Assembly: GCF_900110505.1 (NCBI RefSeq) | Contig: NZ_FODZ01000001.1 | Location: forward strand, 251,563 to 315,562 | Direction of reading: 5' to 3' | Length of the DNA stretch: 64,000 nt | DNA from: Luteibacter sp. UNC138MFCol5.1 | Lineage (GTDB): Bacteria > Pseudomonadota > Gammaproteobacteria > Xanthomonadales > Rhodanobacteraceae | Shown: positions 51,809-60,130 of the stretch, in pieces | How positions within the stretch are numbered: position 1 is the first letter of the stretch | Layout: each line of letters opens with the position of its first letter | Notes under the pieces: generated by a model | What the model was told of the DNA's origin: nothing | Seen by the model: the letters and a program-made list of their open reading frames with translations, nothing else | The model's database searches: none | Translations under genes and position numbers: made by a program

Positions 51809-54800
51809 TTAGAACTTGAAACCAGCCGTGAAGCGCGCTGTGCGCGGCACGAACTGGATGTTGCCCTTCTTGTTGAACACGACCGGCGTACCCATCGCCG
51901 GCACGCCGTTCGTACCGAAGTTCGTCGTGTAGTCCACGAAGTTCTTCCAGTTGAACACGTTGAGCACGTCGAAGCGGATGTAGAACTTCGTCTGGTCGTT
52001 CTCGTTGATCAGGAAGTCCTTCGTGGCCTGCACGTCGATGTCGCGATAGCCCCAGATCTTGCCGCCGACCAGGAACTTCGAGCCCGGCGGAGTGAACGCC
52101 ATCGGACGGTTCGCCTCGCCGGTCGGGAAGATATAGCCGCCGCCGTAGCCCACCGTGCCGTTCCACGGCAGCGGGGTGGCGAGCGTCAGCTTCGCCGAGA
52201 AGCTGAAGCCCCACGGACCGTCCAGCGAACCGGTGGCGACGAAACGATGCTTCGACACCGCGTTCGAGGTGACGAACGGATAGGCGAAGATCGTCGGCTC
52301 GTCGAACGAGTAGTGTTCCTTGATGTCGCGATTCTGCTTCGCGCGGCTGTAGGTGTACGCGAAGTTGGCGCTCCAGCCCGACTCACGGGTGTACGGCTTG
52401 TCGGCCGACAGCAGCACCTGCGTGGTACGCGTGCGGATGCCGTTGTTGCCGATGATCATCGAACCGAAGCCCGGGATGCCGTTGTTCCACGGCTGCGTGC
52501 CGTTCTGGAAGAACGAGCCGTCCGGATAGCGGTTGCCCAGCGTGAACGCGAAGCCGTCATACGACAGGACGCGCGTGACCGTGGCATCCGTGTTCCAGTC
52601 TCCCAGCTTGTTCGACATGCCGATGCTGAACTGGTCCGAGTACGGTGCCTTCAGGTCGTTGTTGAGCATGTCGACCTCCTGGCCCTTGTTCGAACCGGCG
52701 ACGAGCGCCTGCAGGTTCTGGAGGCCATTGAGGTACGCCGGATCCCAGGCGACGCAGTTCGTGTTCGGACCGACCTCGCAGGGACGGTTCGGGATGTTGA
52801 AGAAGATCTCCTGGTACGGCAGCGCGGACTTGGTCTGCTCCAGCTGCAGGTAGTCGTACAGGTTGCGATCGTACGAACGGCCCGCGCCGCCGTGGATCAC
52901 GTGCTCTTCGTCGGCGAACAGGTCGTAGGAGAAGCCGAGGCGCGGCGCCCACTGGTTCTGCGCGTGGCGATTGTTGCCGGTGCCGATGTAGTCGCGGTAG
53001 TTGATGCCGCCCTTCGCCAGCGTCTGCGCGTACGTCTGGCCCGGGAACTGCGCCTGGGCGTTCTGATCCAGCGAGTTGAAGCCGTCGATGACGTTCTGCG
53101 GCGTCACGTAATCGAGGTACGACGGCGTCTTCTCCTTGTCCCAGCGCACGCCGAGATTGAGGATCAGGTGGTCGTTGACCGACCAGTCGTCCTGGATGTA
53201 CGCGCCGTACTGCTTGCTCTTCGTCTCGGCGACCGAGTTCAGGCCGGGGACCGGGTTCGAGAACTGCGCCTTGTACGGCAGGGGCTGCGTGCCACCATCG
53301 TCGACGTTGTAGAAGAACTGCGGGTTCGTGTCCTGGGCATCCTGGGCGTGCAGGGTGACTTCCTTGTACTTGTAGCCGACCTTGACGACATGGTCGCCGT
53401 GCCAGGTGAGGTTGTTGAACGTGAAGTCGTCCTGGATCGACGGACCTTCCTGGCCCTTGATCTGCGTCGCAAGCGGCGAGGCGGCGCCGATGCCGATGAT
53501 CGCGGCGTCGTTGTTCGGGCGCCACTGGTAGTTGTAGCCGTTGCCGTAGTTCAGAGGCAGCGGGTCGTTCGACGAGTTCTCGTAGGTCGCCTTGAACTCG
53601 TTGAAGTACCAGTCGCCGCTATGCTGCCAGCGGAACGTGCCACGGGTATCGTGGTTCTCGGTCGTGATCGACTGCGAACGCGACTGGCCGGCGCCGATGT
53701 TGTCGGCCTGCGTTTCGCGGCGGACCTGCGTGCTGATCTCGATGCGGTCGCGGTCGGAGAACTCCCAGTCGATCTTGCCGAAGTACAGCTTCTCGTCGAA
53801 CGGAAGGTTCGCGGGGCCCAGTTCGGACTGCGCCGCGGCCGGGAGCAGGCCGATGGCGCGGTCAGGCACGTTCGAACCCGGGGTCACGGTAATCGGCGTG
53901 TCGAACTTCTTCTGCTCGAACGTCACGAAGAAGTGCATCTGGTCCTTGATGATCGGACCGCCGAGCGCGAAGCCGTATTCCTTTTCGAACGAACGGGCCT
54001 TCTCGCCGTCCTCCTCGGCCGCGGTGCGGCTGCGGTACTTGTCCGAGGTGTACGTGTAGAACGTCTCGCCGTGGAACTCGTTCGTGCCGGACTTGGTCTC
54101 GGCCGTGATCGCGGCCGAAGAGACCTGGTCGTACTCGGCCTTGTAGTTCGACGTGATGACCTTGTACTCGCCGATGGCGAGCTGCGGGAACGGGTTGCCC
54201 TGGCTGTTGACCTGGCCGGCGACGCCGCCCTCCTTCACGTAGCTCTTCTGGCCCACGCCGTCGATGAAGACGTTGACCGAGCTGTTGTTCTGCGCACCGC
54301 CGCGCAGCGAGGTGTGGCCCTGCGCGTCGACGCTGAAGACCATGCCCGGCACGGTATCGGCGAACTCGAGGAAGTTGCGCGAGACCTGCGGGATCGTCTG
54401 GATCTGGTGCAGCGAGATCGTCTTCGCGACTTCCGGCGTGCGGACTTCCGTCAGGGTGGTCGCGTTGACCGTGACGCCTTCCATCGCCGTCGCGGCGGAC
54501 GCGTCGGCCGGTGCGGCGCCGGCGGCGGCCGCGGCCGGAAGGTTCAGCGTGGCGGTCGAGGCGACCGTCAGGGTGACCGTCTGCTGCGTACCCGGGCCGG
54601 CATCGACCTGATAGGTCGCCGGCGGCAGGCCGTTGATGGTGTACATGCCATCGGCGCCGGCCGTGGCCTTGCGCGACAGACCCGTGGACGGATTGAACGC
54701 GGTGACGGTCGCGCCCGGCGTGGCCTTGCCGCGCAGGGTGGCGACGACGGTCTGCGCATAGGCGGACGGCGCGACCGCGGCGGCGGCGACCGTCGCGGTG

Positions 54801-54847
54801 ATGACGCCCGCGAGGATCTTCTTCTTCAACTGCATCGAGGCTTTCAT
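51809..54847 (-). CDS. TonB-dependent outer-membrane receptor (Oar-like, with carboxypeptidase-regulatory-like domain)
   Basis: This 1012-residue receptor has a signal peptide (about 1-31, ending SAYA). An N-terminal carboxypeptidase-regulatory-like beta domain follows (VATLRGKATPGATVTAFNPS, then GMYTINGLPPATYQVDAG). The plug contains NVFIDGVGQK and IGEYKVITSNYKAEY, and a 22-strand barrel ends with C-terminal Phe (ARFTAGFKF). The ATG at 54847 follows a clear AGAGGGG. It should import the glucan breakdown products across the outer membrane. Its transcript ends in the hairpins at 51734-51797. The LacI gene lies upstream on the same strand. Confidence 0.94.
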   Translation of the reverse strand: MKASMQLKKKILAGVITATVAAAAVAPSAYAQTVVATLRGKATPGATVTAFNPSTGLSRKATAGADGMYTINGLPPATYQVDAGPGTQQTVTLTVASTATLNLPAAAAAGAAPADASAATAMEGVTVNATTLTEVRTPEVAKTISLHQIQTIPQVSRNFLEFADTVPGMVFSVDAQGHTSLRGGAQNNSSVNVFIDGVGQKSYVKEGGVAGQVNSQGNPFPQLAIGEYKVITSNYKAEYDQVSSAAITAETKSGTNEFHGETFYTYTSDKYRSRTAAEEDGEKARSFEKEYGFALGGPIIKDQMHFFVTFEQKKFDTPITVTPGSNVPDRAIGLLPAAAQSELGPANLPFDEKLYFGKIDWEFSDRDRIEISTQVRRETQADNIGAGQSRSQSITTENHDTRGTFRWQHSGDWYFNEFKATYENSSNDPLPLNYGNGYNYQWRPNNDAAIIGIGAASPLATQIKGQEGPSIQDDFTFNNLTWHGDHVVKVGYKYKEVTLHAQDAQDTNPQFFYNVDDGGTQPLPYKAQFSNPVPGLNSVAETKSKQYGAYIQDDWSVNDHLILNLGVRWDKEKTPSYLDYVTPQNVIDGFNSLDQNAQAQFPGQTYAQTLAKGGINYRDYIGTGNNRHAQNQWAPRLGFSYDLFADEEHVIHGGAGRSYDRNLYDYLQLEQTKSALPYQEIFFNIPNRPCEVGPNTNCVAWDPAYLNGLQNLQALVAGSNKGQEVDMLNNDLKAPYSDQFSIGMSNKLGDWNTDATVTRVLSYDGFAFTLGNRYPDGSFFQNGTQPWNNGIPGFGSMIIGNNGIRTRTTQVLLSADKPYTRESGWSANFAYTYSRAKQNRDIKEHYSFDEPTIFAYPFVTSNAVSKHRFVATGSLDGPWGFSFSAKLTLATPLPWNGTVGYGGGYIFPTGEANRPMAFTPPGSKFLVGGKIWGYRDIDVQATKDFLINENDQTKFYIRFDVLNVFNWKNFVDYTTNFGTNGVPAMGTPVVFNKKGNIQFVPRTARFTAGFKF

Positions 54848-55082
54848 TGTTCCCCTCTCCCAAACTCTTTCTGTGTGTTGTGTGATCCGATCCACGGACG
54901 AAACGTACGGTGGTCGAACTTGTTGTCGTTCTCGGGGTGGCTCGGGCGCCACTCTTGTCGAAGCATTCGCCCCGTATGTCTCATCCTTCCGCATGGCGGA
55001 ACGGATGCATGCTGCGAAGTCCTGTCGAGCGCCGTCCTGGGAATCCAGTCCGCGGCCCGGCAAGCCGCGTGTCCGACGGGTA
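54848..55082 (-). promoter_or_regulatory. Control region of the TonB-dependent receptor
   Basis: This 235-nt spacer after the lacI stop contains the receptor ribosome site and must contain its promoter unless it is read through from lacI. I do not find a copy of the GTAAACGTTTAC operator here. Confidence 0.45.
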
Positions 55083-56105
55083 TCAGGCCCGCCGTCGTAC
55101 CGTGTCGCTGCCGCCACACGAGGCGCGGACGACGAGTTCGGTGCCGACGACGGTGCGCGGCTCGGGCGGCGCGTCGTCGGGTGCTTCGATCATGCGGACG
55201 AGACGTTCGAGTGCCGACTCGCCCAGTTCGGCGATGCGCACGCGGACGGTGCTGAGCGGCGGCGAGACATAGCGCGCCATGGGGATGTCGTCGAAACCGG
55301 CGACCGCGATGTCGGCGGGCGTGCGTACCTGCGCTTCGGAAAGCGCGGAGAGGCAGCCGATGGCCATCATGTCGTTCGCGGCGAAGATCGCGTCGGGGCG
55401 CGGCACCATCGCCAGCGCCTGCTTGCCGGCGTGATAACCGGATTCCTCGGTGAAGTCGCCCGGAAGCACCACCGCGCGATCGGCGAGGCCGGCCTTGGCC
55501 ATCGCTTCGCGATAGCCGCGGCAACGCTCCTGCACGTCGTGGTTCACTTCGGGGCCGTTGATGAAGGCGATGCGCTTGCGGCCGAGCGAGAGCAGATGCT
55601 CCGTCATCGCGTACGCGCCACCGAAGTCGTCGAGGTCGAGGGCGGCGTGGCGCTCCGAACGCACGTGGCTGTTGATCAGCACCGTGGGGAGAACCAGCGG
55701 AAGATTCTCGTCGAGGAACGCTTCGTCGGCATGCGGCGACATCACCAGCAGTCCGTCCACGCGGCCCTGCATCGCGCGCAGCGCGATGGCCGCCTCCGTG
55801 GCGTCGCCGTGCGAGCTCGACACCAGCAGGTACAGCCCACGGGCACGCGCCGCGAGATCGATGCCGCGGATCAGTTCGGAGAAGAACGCGCCATGCAGAT
55901 CCGGGAGCAGCGCGCCGATGGTCTGGGTCCGCCGGGTGATGAGGCTGCGGGCGGCGTTATGGGGCACGTAGCGAAGACGGGCGGCCACTTCGCGGATGCG
56001 CTTCTGCGTTTCCGCGGTCACGCCGCTGTGTCCGTTGAGCGCACGCGAGACCGAGGCCACCGACACGTTGGCCATCCTCGCGACGTCTTTGATCGTCACA
56101 CTCAC
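55083..56105 (-). CDS. LacI-family transcriptional regulator
   Basis: This 340-residue repressor has the LacI helix-turn-helix at residues 3-24 (TIKDVARMANVSVASVSRAL) and hinge helix AARSLITRRTQTIGALLPD. The periplasmic-binding-protein-like effector domain (60-330) contains VAGFDDIPMARYVSPPLSTV. It probably controls the adjacent glucan genes: LacI-type palindromes lie before the glucanase operon (50080) and before its own gene (56156). The effector is likely a glucan-derived oligosaccharide or a sugar phosphate; not determinable here. Confidence 0.94.
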   Translation of the reverse strand: MSVTIKDVARMANVSVASVSRALNGHSGVTAETQKRIREVAARLRYVPHNAARSLITRRTQTIGALLPDLHGAFFSELIRGIDLAARARGLYLLVSSSHGDATEAAIALRAMQGRVDGLLVMSPHADEAFLDENLPLVLPTVLINSHVRSERHAALDLDDFGGAYAMTEHLLSLGRKRIAFINGPEVNHDVQERCRGYREAMAKAGLADRAVVLPGDFTEESGYHAGKQALAMVPRPDAIFAANDMMAIGCLSALSEAQVRTPADIAVAGFDDIPMARYVSPPLSTVRVRIAELGESALERLVRMIEAPDDAPPEPRTVVGTELVVRASCGGSDTVRRRA

Positions 56106-56471
56106 CAGTACACGCCCTTGAAAGCGACCCCTCCCGGGTCTCGACGGCGCGGAACGTAAACGTTTTCACAGGAGCTTGTAAAGCGTTCGAAAACAGGGGC
56201 TTGCTGCGATGCGGAACTATCTCACTCGAACTTGCAGACCACTTGATGAGAACCAGGAATTTCGCGAATGCAGACAGGCGCTTGAGTGGTACGTAGCAGG
56301 ATGCTGCGACGCAGCGCGGGACCTGCACAATGCCTTCACTCAAATAAATACCTGCCATGGCCAGCACCACGTAACGGGCGTTACATGCAGACTCTGACGA
56401 GCGCACGAACGGGTGCTCGCGAGAAGCAGCCATTTGCCTGCCATGGGGCCGAACCCTCAATGAGGAACGGA
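56106..56471. other. Gene-free spacer upstream of lacI
   Basis: This 366-nt spacer between two minus-strand genes holds the lacI promoter region, a near-match LacI operator (56156-56167), an inverted repeat GTAACG-GG-CGTTAC at 56371-56384 and a repeat remnant at about 56403-56445 containing GCACGAACGGGTGCTCGC. No small gene is evident. Confidence 0.6.
56156..56167. promoter_or_regulatory. LacI-type operator upstream of lacI
   Basis: GTAAACGTTTTC matches the perfect palindrome at 50080-50091 at 11 of 12 positions. It lies about 50 nt before the lacI start, suiting autoregulation. Confidence 0.65.
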
Positions 56472-58073
56472 TCAGGCTTCCTGCAGCTCGCGAGTGTGCT
56501 GCTTCGCCTGCTCGCGCCGCGACGACCATACGCTGCATGGGTCGCCATCGACCGCACGGCGGCGCGTCGCGACGCCGAGCCAGGCGAAGCCCGCGCCCGT
56601 GGCGATGGCGACGAGATCGACGCCGAGCACCGTGTAGCGGCCTTCGGCCAGCGTGCGGAGCAGGCGGTCGTGGTGGACCACCACGTCGAGCACGCCGACG
56701 GCCACGCTCACGGCGGCGGTGGCGAAGAGCAGGTCGACCGCGGCTTTCGCGGGACGCCGCCAGAACGTCCACGCGATGGCGCCGGCGAAGGCGGTGAAGC
56801 ATACCGGCTGCACGATCGCGGTCGGTTCGGCGCCGAACAGCGGACCGACGAGATTGCCGAGGAACGTCGTCGAGATCGCGAAGCATGCGCCGATGCACAC
56901 GCCGACCGTGGCGGTGGCCATCGCGCGCACCTTCATCGGCTGTTCCGCGCTGCGCCGTTTGCGGCGCGACTCGATGTACAGCAGGTTGCCCGAGTAGAAC
57001 AGGAACGCGCCCGCGAGGCCGAGCAGGAAGTAAAGCCAGCGCAGCGAGAGGCTGCCGAACGTGCCGAAGTGCAGGCCGAAGATCGCGGAATACGTCGCGT
57101 GGTTCGCGTCGCGCGCGCCCGTCAGCTGCACGTTGATCACGTGGCCGTCGATGGCGTCGAGCGCGACGGCGCCGTATTCGCCGAGGGTCTTCGCGGAGGT
57201 GCCGCGCACTTCGGCGGTGGCGCCCTGCTGACCGTAATGCATGTAGCGCATGTAGTCGGGATCGAAATTCGCGGCGCCAGCGGCGAGCGCGGCCTGGCGC
57301 GCACGCGCGCCGAGTTCCGCCGGCGAGAGCATCGGCGCGCTACCGCCCTTGCCTTGCGACGCGGGCAGCGCGCTGGTCATGCGTTCGAACGCGCCCATCA
57401 CCTTGCCGTCGAACGTCAGCGTGTTGAACGCGACCAGCGTCACGAGGGTGAGGCACAGCAGCGCGCCCGTGATGGCGAAGACGATGTGGAAAGGCAGGCT
57501 GAGGATGCCGATGACGTTGTGCGCGTCCTGCCAGAGGCGTTTCAGGTTGTGGCCCGGGCGCAGCGCGAACAGCTCGCGCGCCAGGTTGGGCAGGTGGATC
57601 AGCAGGCCCGTGAGCAGCGCGAGTCCGTAGACGATGCTGACGACGCCCATGAGGTAGATGCCCACCACCGGGATGCCGAGGTCGTAGTGCAGTTCGTAGA
57701 CGAAGTCGGCGAGACCGTGCTCGTGGTCTTCCGAGTCGCGCGGCGCGGCTTCGCCAAGCGACTGCGTCTTCCAGTCGCCGTTCTTTTCCATCCAGTAGGC
57801 GGCGACCTCGTGCGACGGGTGGTCGGCGGGGTAGGTGACGCCGATCTGCTCGGCCGCGGCGGGATGCTTCGCGACGATGTCCGCGAGCATGGCGTGCGCG
57901 CGATCCATCGTGTCCGCGCGCGCCATCTCGGCCTTCGGCAGCGCCCACGCGTCGATCTCTTCGTGGAACATCGTCAGGGCGCCGGCGTAGAACGCGATGA
58001 ACAATGCGAAACCGGCGAGGAGGCCCGTCCAGGTGTGCACGGTGGTGAACGTGCGGATGGTGGAAGCTTTCAT
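56472..58073 (-). CDS. PepSY-associated inner-membrane protein (iron-uptake reductase-like)
   Basis: This 533-residue membrane protein has about five hydrophobic segments with PepSY-type periplasmic loops. The N-terminal motif RTFTTVHTWTGLLAGFALFIAFY and DAHNVIGILSLPFHIVFAIT contain conserved His residues that may bind heme. Such PepSY_TM proteins (PiuB-like) are usually induced by low iron and are thought to reduce or handle siderophore iron. It is the third gene of a three-gene operon behind a Fur box; the spacing to the preceding gene is 3 nt. Confidence 0.88.
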   Translation of the reverse strand: MKASTIRTFTTVHTWTGLLAGFALFIAFYAGALTMFHEEIDAWALPKAEMARADTMDRAHAMLADIVAKHPAAAEQIGVTYPADHPSHEVAAYWMEKNGDWKTQSLGEAAPRDSEDHEHGLADFVYELHYDLGIPVVGIYLMGVVSIVYGLALLTGLLIHLPNLARELFALRPGHNLKRLWQDAHNVIGILSLPFHIVFAITGALLCLTLVTLVAFNTLTFDGKVMGAFERMTSALPASQGKGGSAPMLSPAELGARARQAALAAGAANFDPDYMRYMHYGQQGATAEVRGTSAKTLGEYGAVALDAIDGHVINVQLTGARDANHATYSAIFGLHFGTFGSLSLRWLYFLLGLAGAFLFYSGNLLYIESRRKRRSAEQPMKVRAMATATVGVCIGACFAISTTFLGNLVGPLFGAEPTAIVQPVCFTAFAGAIAWTFWRRPAKAAVDLLFATAAVSVAVGVLDVVVHHDRLLRTLAEGRYTVLGVDLVAIATGAGFAWLGVATRRRAVDGDPCSVWSSRREQAKQHTRELQEA

Positions 58074-58076
58074 CGG

Positions 58077-58340
58077 TCAGAGCCCGGGCAGCGTGTGCTT
58101 GGCGAGGAACAGCGCGGCGAACGCGGCCACGTTCGCCACGGCGAGCCAGGCCCAGGCGCGGGCACCGCTGCGGAAGAGATAGGTGGCGGCCATGATGCCG
58201 ATCCACAGGGGAAAGAACGCCACCATCATCGGGATGAAGACGGATTCGCTCGAATGCGGCCACACCCAGATGACGAAGGAGATGAGGGCCATCGACAGGG
58301 GCAGCCCGAGCAGGATGCCGGCGAAGGTCTTGCCCAGCAT
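58077..58340 (-). CDS. Small membrane protein of iron operon
   Basis: This 87-residue protein has three hydrophobic segments (MLGKTFAGILLGLPLSMALI, VFIPMMVAFFPLWIGIMAAT and WAWLAVANVAAFAALFLA). It overlaps the upstream gene by one base (TGATG) and is 3 nt before the PepSY gene. Small membrane proteins of this sort (DUF3649-like) accompany PepSY proteins in iron operons of Pseudomonas and Burkholderia, but assignment to a family is uncertain. Confidence 0.75.
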   Translation of the reverse strand: MLGKTFAGILLGLPLSMALISFVIWVWPHSSESVFIPMMVAFFPLWIGIMAATYLFRSGARAWAWLAVANVAAFAALFLAKHTLPGL

Positions 58341-58609
58341 CAGCGCGTCTTCCGGGCGGTGGCGGGGCGGAACAGCCAGGTGATATAGGGCAACGCGACG
58401 GCGCCGAACATCAGGGCGGTCGCCGCGGCGAAGATCCCCGGCAACGACGTCTCGCCAGCGATCCAGGCGACCAGCGCCACGACGGCGAAGGCGGCCGCTC
58501 CGATCCGCCCCGCGGGATCGATGGGGCGCGCGAGAAGCCGCTGGTTGCGCGAGCAGAGATAGGCGAGCGCCATGGCGATGAAAGCCGCCAGACAACCGAG
58601 GATGTTCAT
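58340..58609 (-). CDS. Small membrane protein of iron operon, DUF3325-like
   Basis: This 89-residue protein has three hydrophobic segments and the stretch FIAMALAYLCSRNQRLLARP, which fits DUF3325, a family found beside PepSY iron proteins. The ATG at 58609 is 26 nt after the Fur box on the transcribed strand. It is the first gene of the operon, which continues with the 87-residue protein and the PepSY protein. Molecular function is unknown. Confidence 0.75.
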   Translation of the reverse strand: MNILGCLAAFIAMALAYLCSRNQRLLARPIDPAGRIGAAAFAVVALVAWIAGETSLPGIFAAATALMFGAVALPYITWLFRPATARKTR

Positions 58610-58634
58610 GGGACGCGCCGGGCAGGTGACTGAT

Positions 58635-58649
58635 TGATAATTATTATCA
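58635..58649. promoter_or_regulatory. Fur box
   Basis: TGATAATTATTATCA is a perfect 15-bp palindrome that closely matches the Fur consensus built from GATAAT units. It lies 26 nt before the first gene of the PepSY operon, so the operon is probably repressed when iron is plentiful. Confidence 0.8.
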
Positions 58650-58815
58650 TTCGCGCCGGACGGGTCAAACGGCCGCGGGCTGGCGTGTGCTGCGCGGCGA
58701 CACCCTCGGTCGCTCCCCTGAGAAAAACCTTGGACCGGTGAGCAGAATTTGCCCACTGCTCAAGTTTTGACCAACCCGACCGCTAACTGAACATCGGGGT
58801 TTGGTAAAACTGGCG

Positions 58816-58832
58816 TTAACGGTCACCGTTAA
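58816..58832. promoter_or_regulatory. Candidate operator upstream of the SPFH-like gene
   Basis: TTAACGGT-C-ACCGTTAA is a perfect 8-bp-arm palindrome about 90 nt before the start at 58923, followed by an AT-rich stretch. The regulator is unknown. Confidence 0.5.
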
Positions 58833-58922
58833 ATTAGAATTAACACCCCACCGATCATCGCGATGCGGCGTCTCGCTACGCGGTGCGACAGGAATAACCG
58901 ATAACACCTTGATGTAGCAGCC

Positions 58923-59357
58923 ATGTTGACCACCGCCCTCATCGTCACGACCCTCGTTGCCTTCGCTCTCGCGGCGGTGTCGGTCCGGCGTATTCCCGAG
59001 GGTACGGTCTACAGCGTTCGCCGCCTGGGCCGTTCGCCGGCGCTGCTCGGCGCCGGCACGCACGTCGTGCTGCCCGTCATCGACCGTGTCGCGCACAAGA
59101 TCGACCTCGGGGGCCAGGTGCTGCGTTTCGATGGCGGCACCGTCTACTGGCAGGTGCTGGAGCCGGAAGTGGCCGACGAGGTGATCGACGAAGCGCCGGA
59201 ACTCATCCGCACCAACGTCGTCGCCGCTCTGCGCGACGCGAGCACCGGCCACACGGCGGATCGCCGTGCCGTCGGCACCCAGCTCAAGCACGCGGTGAAC
59301 GGTTCGCTCCGCGCTCGCGGCATGCTGGTCACCCGCGTCGAGCTCGACGCCGCCTGA
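58923..59357 (+). CDS. Short SPFH/band-7-like membrane protein
   Basis: This 144-residue protein has an N-terminal membrane anchor (about 2-19) followed by RRIPEGTVYSVRRLGRSPAL and GAGTHVVLPVIDRVAHKIDL, the beginning of an SPFH/band 7 domain as in stomatin-like proteins. The usual long coiled-coil C-terminus is missing, so the protein is about half the normal length. The rest contains helical sequence ending LVTRVELDAA. It lies upstream of rsmG. It may act as a partner of full-length SPFH proteins. Confidence 0.75.
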   Translation: MLTTALIVTTLVAFALAAVSVRRIPEGTVYSVRRLGRSPALLGAGTHVVLPVIDRVAHKIDLGGQVLRFDGGTVYWQVLEPEVADEVIDEAPELIRTNVVAALRDASTGHTADRRAVGTQLKHAVNGSLRARGMLVTRVELDAA

Positions 59358-59424
59358 TCGTCGCGCTGGCGCCATCGCGCTGGCGCTTCCATACTTTGCG
59401 ACCCTCGCCCCTCCCTGGTGCCGC

Positions 59425-60054
59425 ATGACCGCGCGCGACGTTCTGCAAGCCCAACTCGAACGCGGCATCGCCAGCCTTGGCGTGTCGCTGCCGGACGACG
59501 CCGTCGGGCGCCTGCTCGATTATCGCGAGCTGCTGGAGCGCTGGAACGCGGCCTACAACCTCACGGCGATCCGCAACGACGAGGAAATGATCGCGCGCCA
59601 CCTCGTGGATTCGCTGGCGATCCTTCCCTACGTGCATGGCCGCAGTCTGGCCGACCTCGGCACCGGCCCGGGCCTGCCGGGCATCCCCATCGCGATCGCC
59701 GAGCCGGCGCGCGAGGTGCTCATGGTCGATTCCAACGGGAAGAAGGTCCGCTTCCTGCGCGAGGCGATCCGCTCGCTGAAGCTGACCAACGGCCGCGCGC
59801 TGCAGAGCCGGGTCGAGGACGTGGAAGGCACCTTCGAATGCGTCACGGCGCGTGCGTTCGCCACGCTCGCCGACATGCTCCACTGGGGCGGCCACCTGCT
59901 CGCGCCGAACGGCACCTGGCTCGCGATGAAGGGCAAGCACCCGGCCGACGAGCTGGACGGTGTTCCGGAAGGCTTCCGCGTCGAGGCGATCCACGTGCTG
60001 AAGGTTCCCGGGGTCGATGGCGAGCGCCACCTGGTGGTCATCCGGCGGAGCTGA
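59425..60054 (+). CDS. rsmG: 16S rRNA (guanine-527-N7)-methyltransferase
   Basis: RsmG methylates G527 of 16S rRNA using S-adenosylmethionine; its loss gives low-level streptomycin resistance. The 209-residue protein has the N-terminal helical segment with LLERWNAAYNLTAIRN, the SAM-binding motif DLGTGPGLPGIPIAI and MVDSNGKKVRFL. The length is typical. It precedes parA-parB, the normal rsmG-parA-parB order, though mnmG and mnmE are not attached here. Confidence 0.96.
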   Translation: MTARDVLQAQLERGIASLGVSLPDDAVGRLLDYRELLERWNAAYNLTAIRNDEEMIARHLVDSLAILPYVHGRSLADLGTGPGLPGIPIAIAEPAREVLMVDSNGKKVRFLREAIRSLKLTNGRALQSRVEDVEGTFECVTARAFATLADMLHWGGHLLAPNGTWLAMKGKHPADELDGVPEGFRVEAIHVLKVPGVDGERHLVVIRRS

Positions 60055-60130
60055 CGCGCCCACGGCAGCGGCCATCGCGCGGCGATGCTACGCTAGCGCC
60101 CTTTCCGCGCACGGCAGCTACCGGTACCCC

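Larger units (their letters stand above)
58610..58922. other. Divergent regulatory spacer with Fur box and a second palindrome
   Basis: This 313-nt spacer between the iron operon and the SPFH-like gene is clearly less GC-rich than its surroundings. It holds the Fur box (58635-58649) and the palindrome at 58816-58832. No gene is visible in it. Confidence 0.65.

Noticed and set aside
51764..55255. Open frame of over 1100 codons antisense to the TonB-dependent receptor
   Set aside because: Val/Arg/Asp repeats caused by reverse reading of a GC-rich gene; no motif supports a protein.
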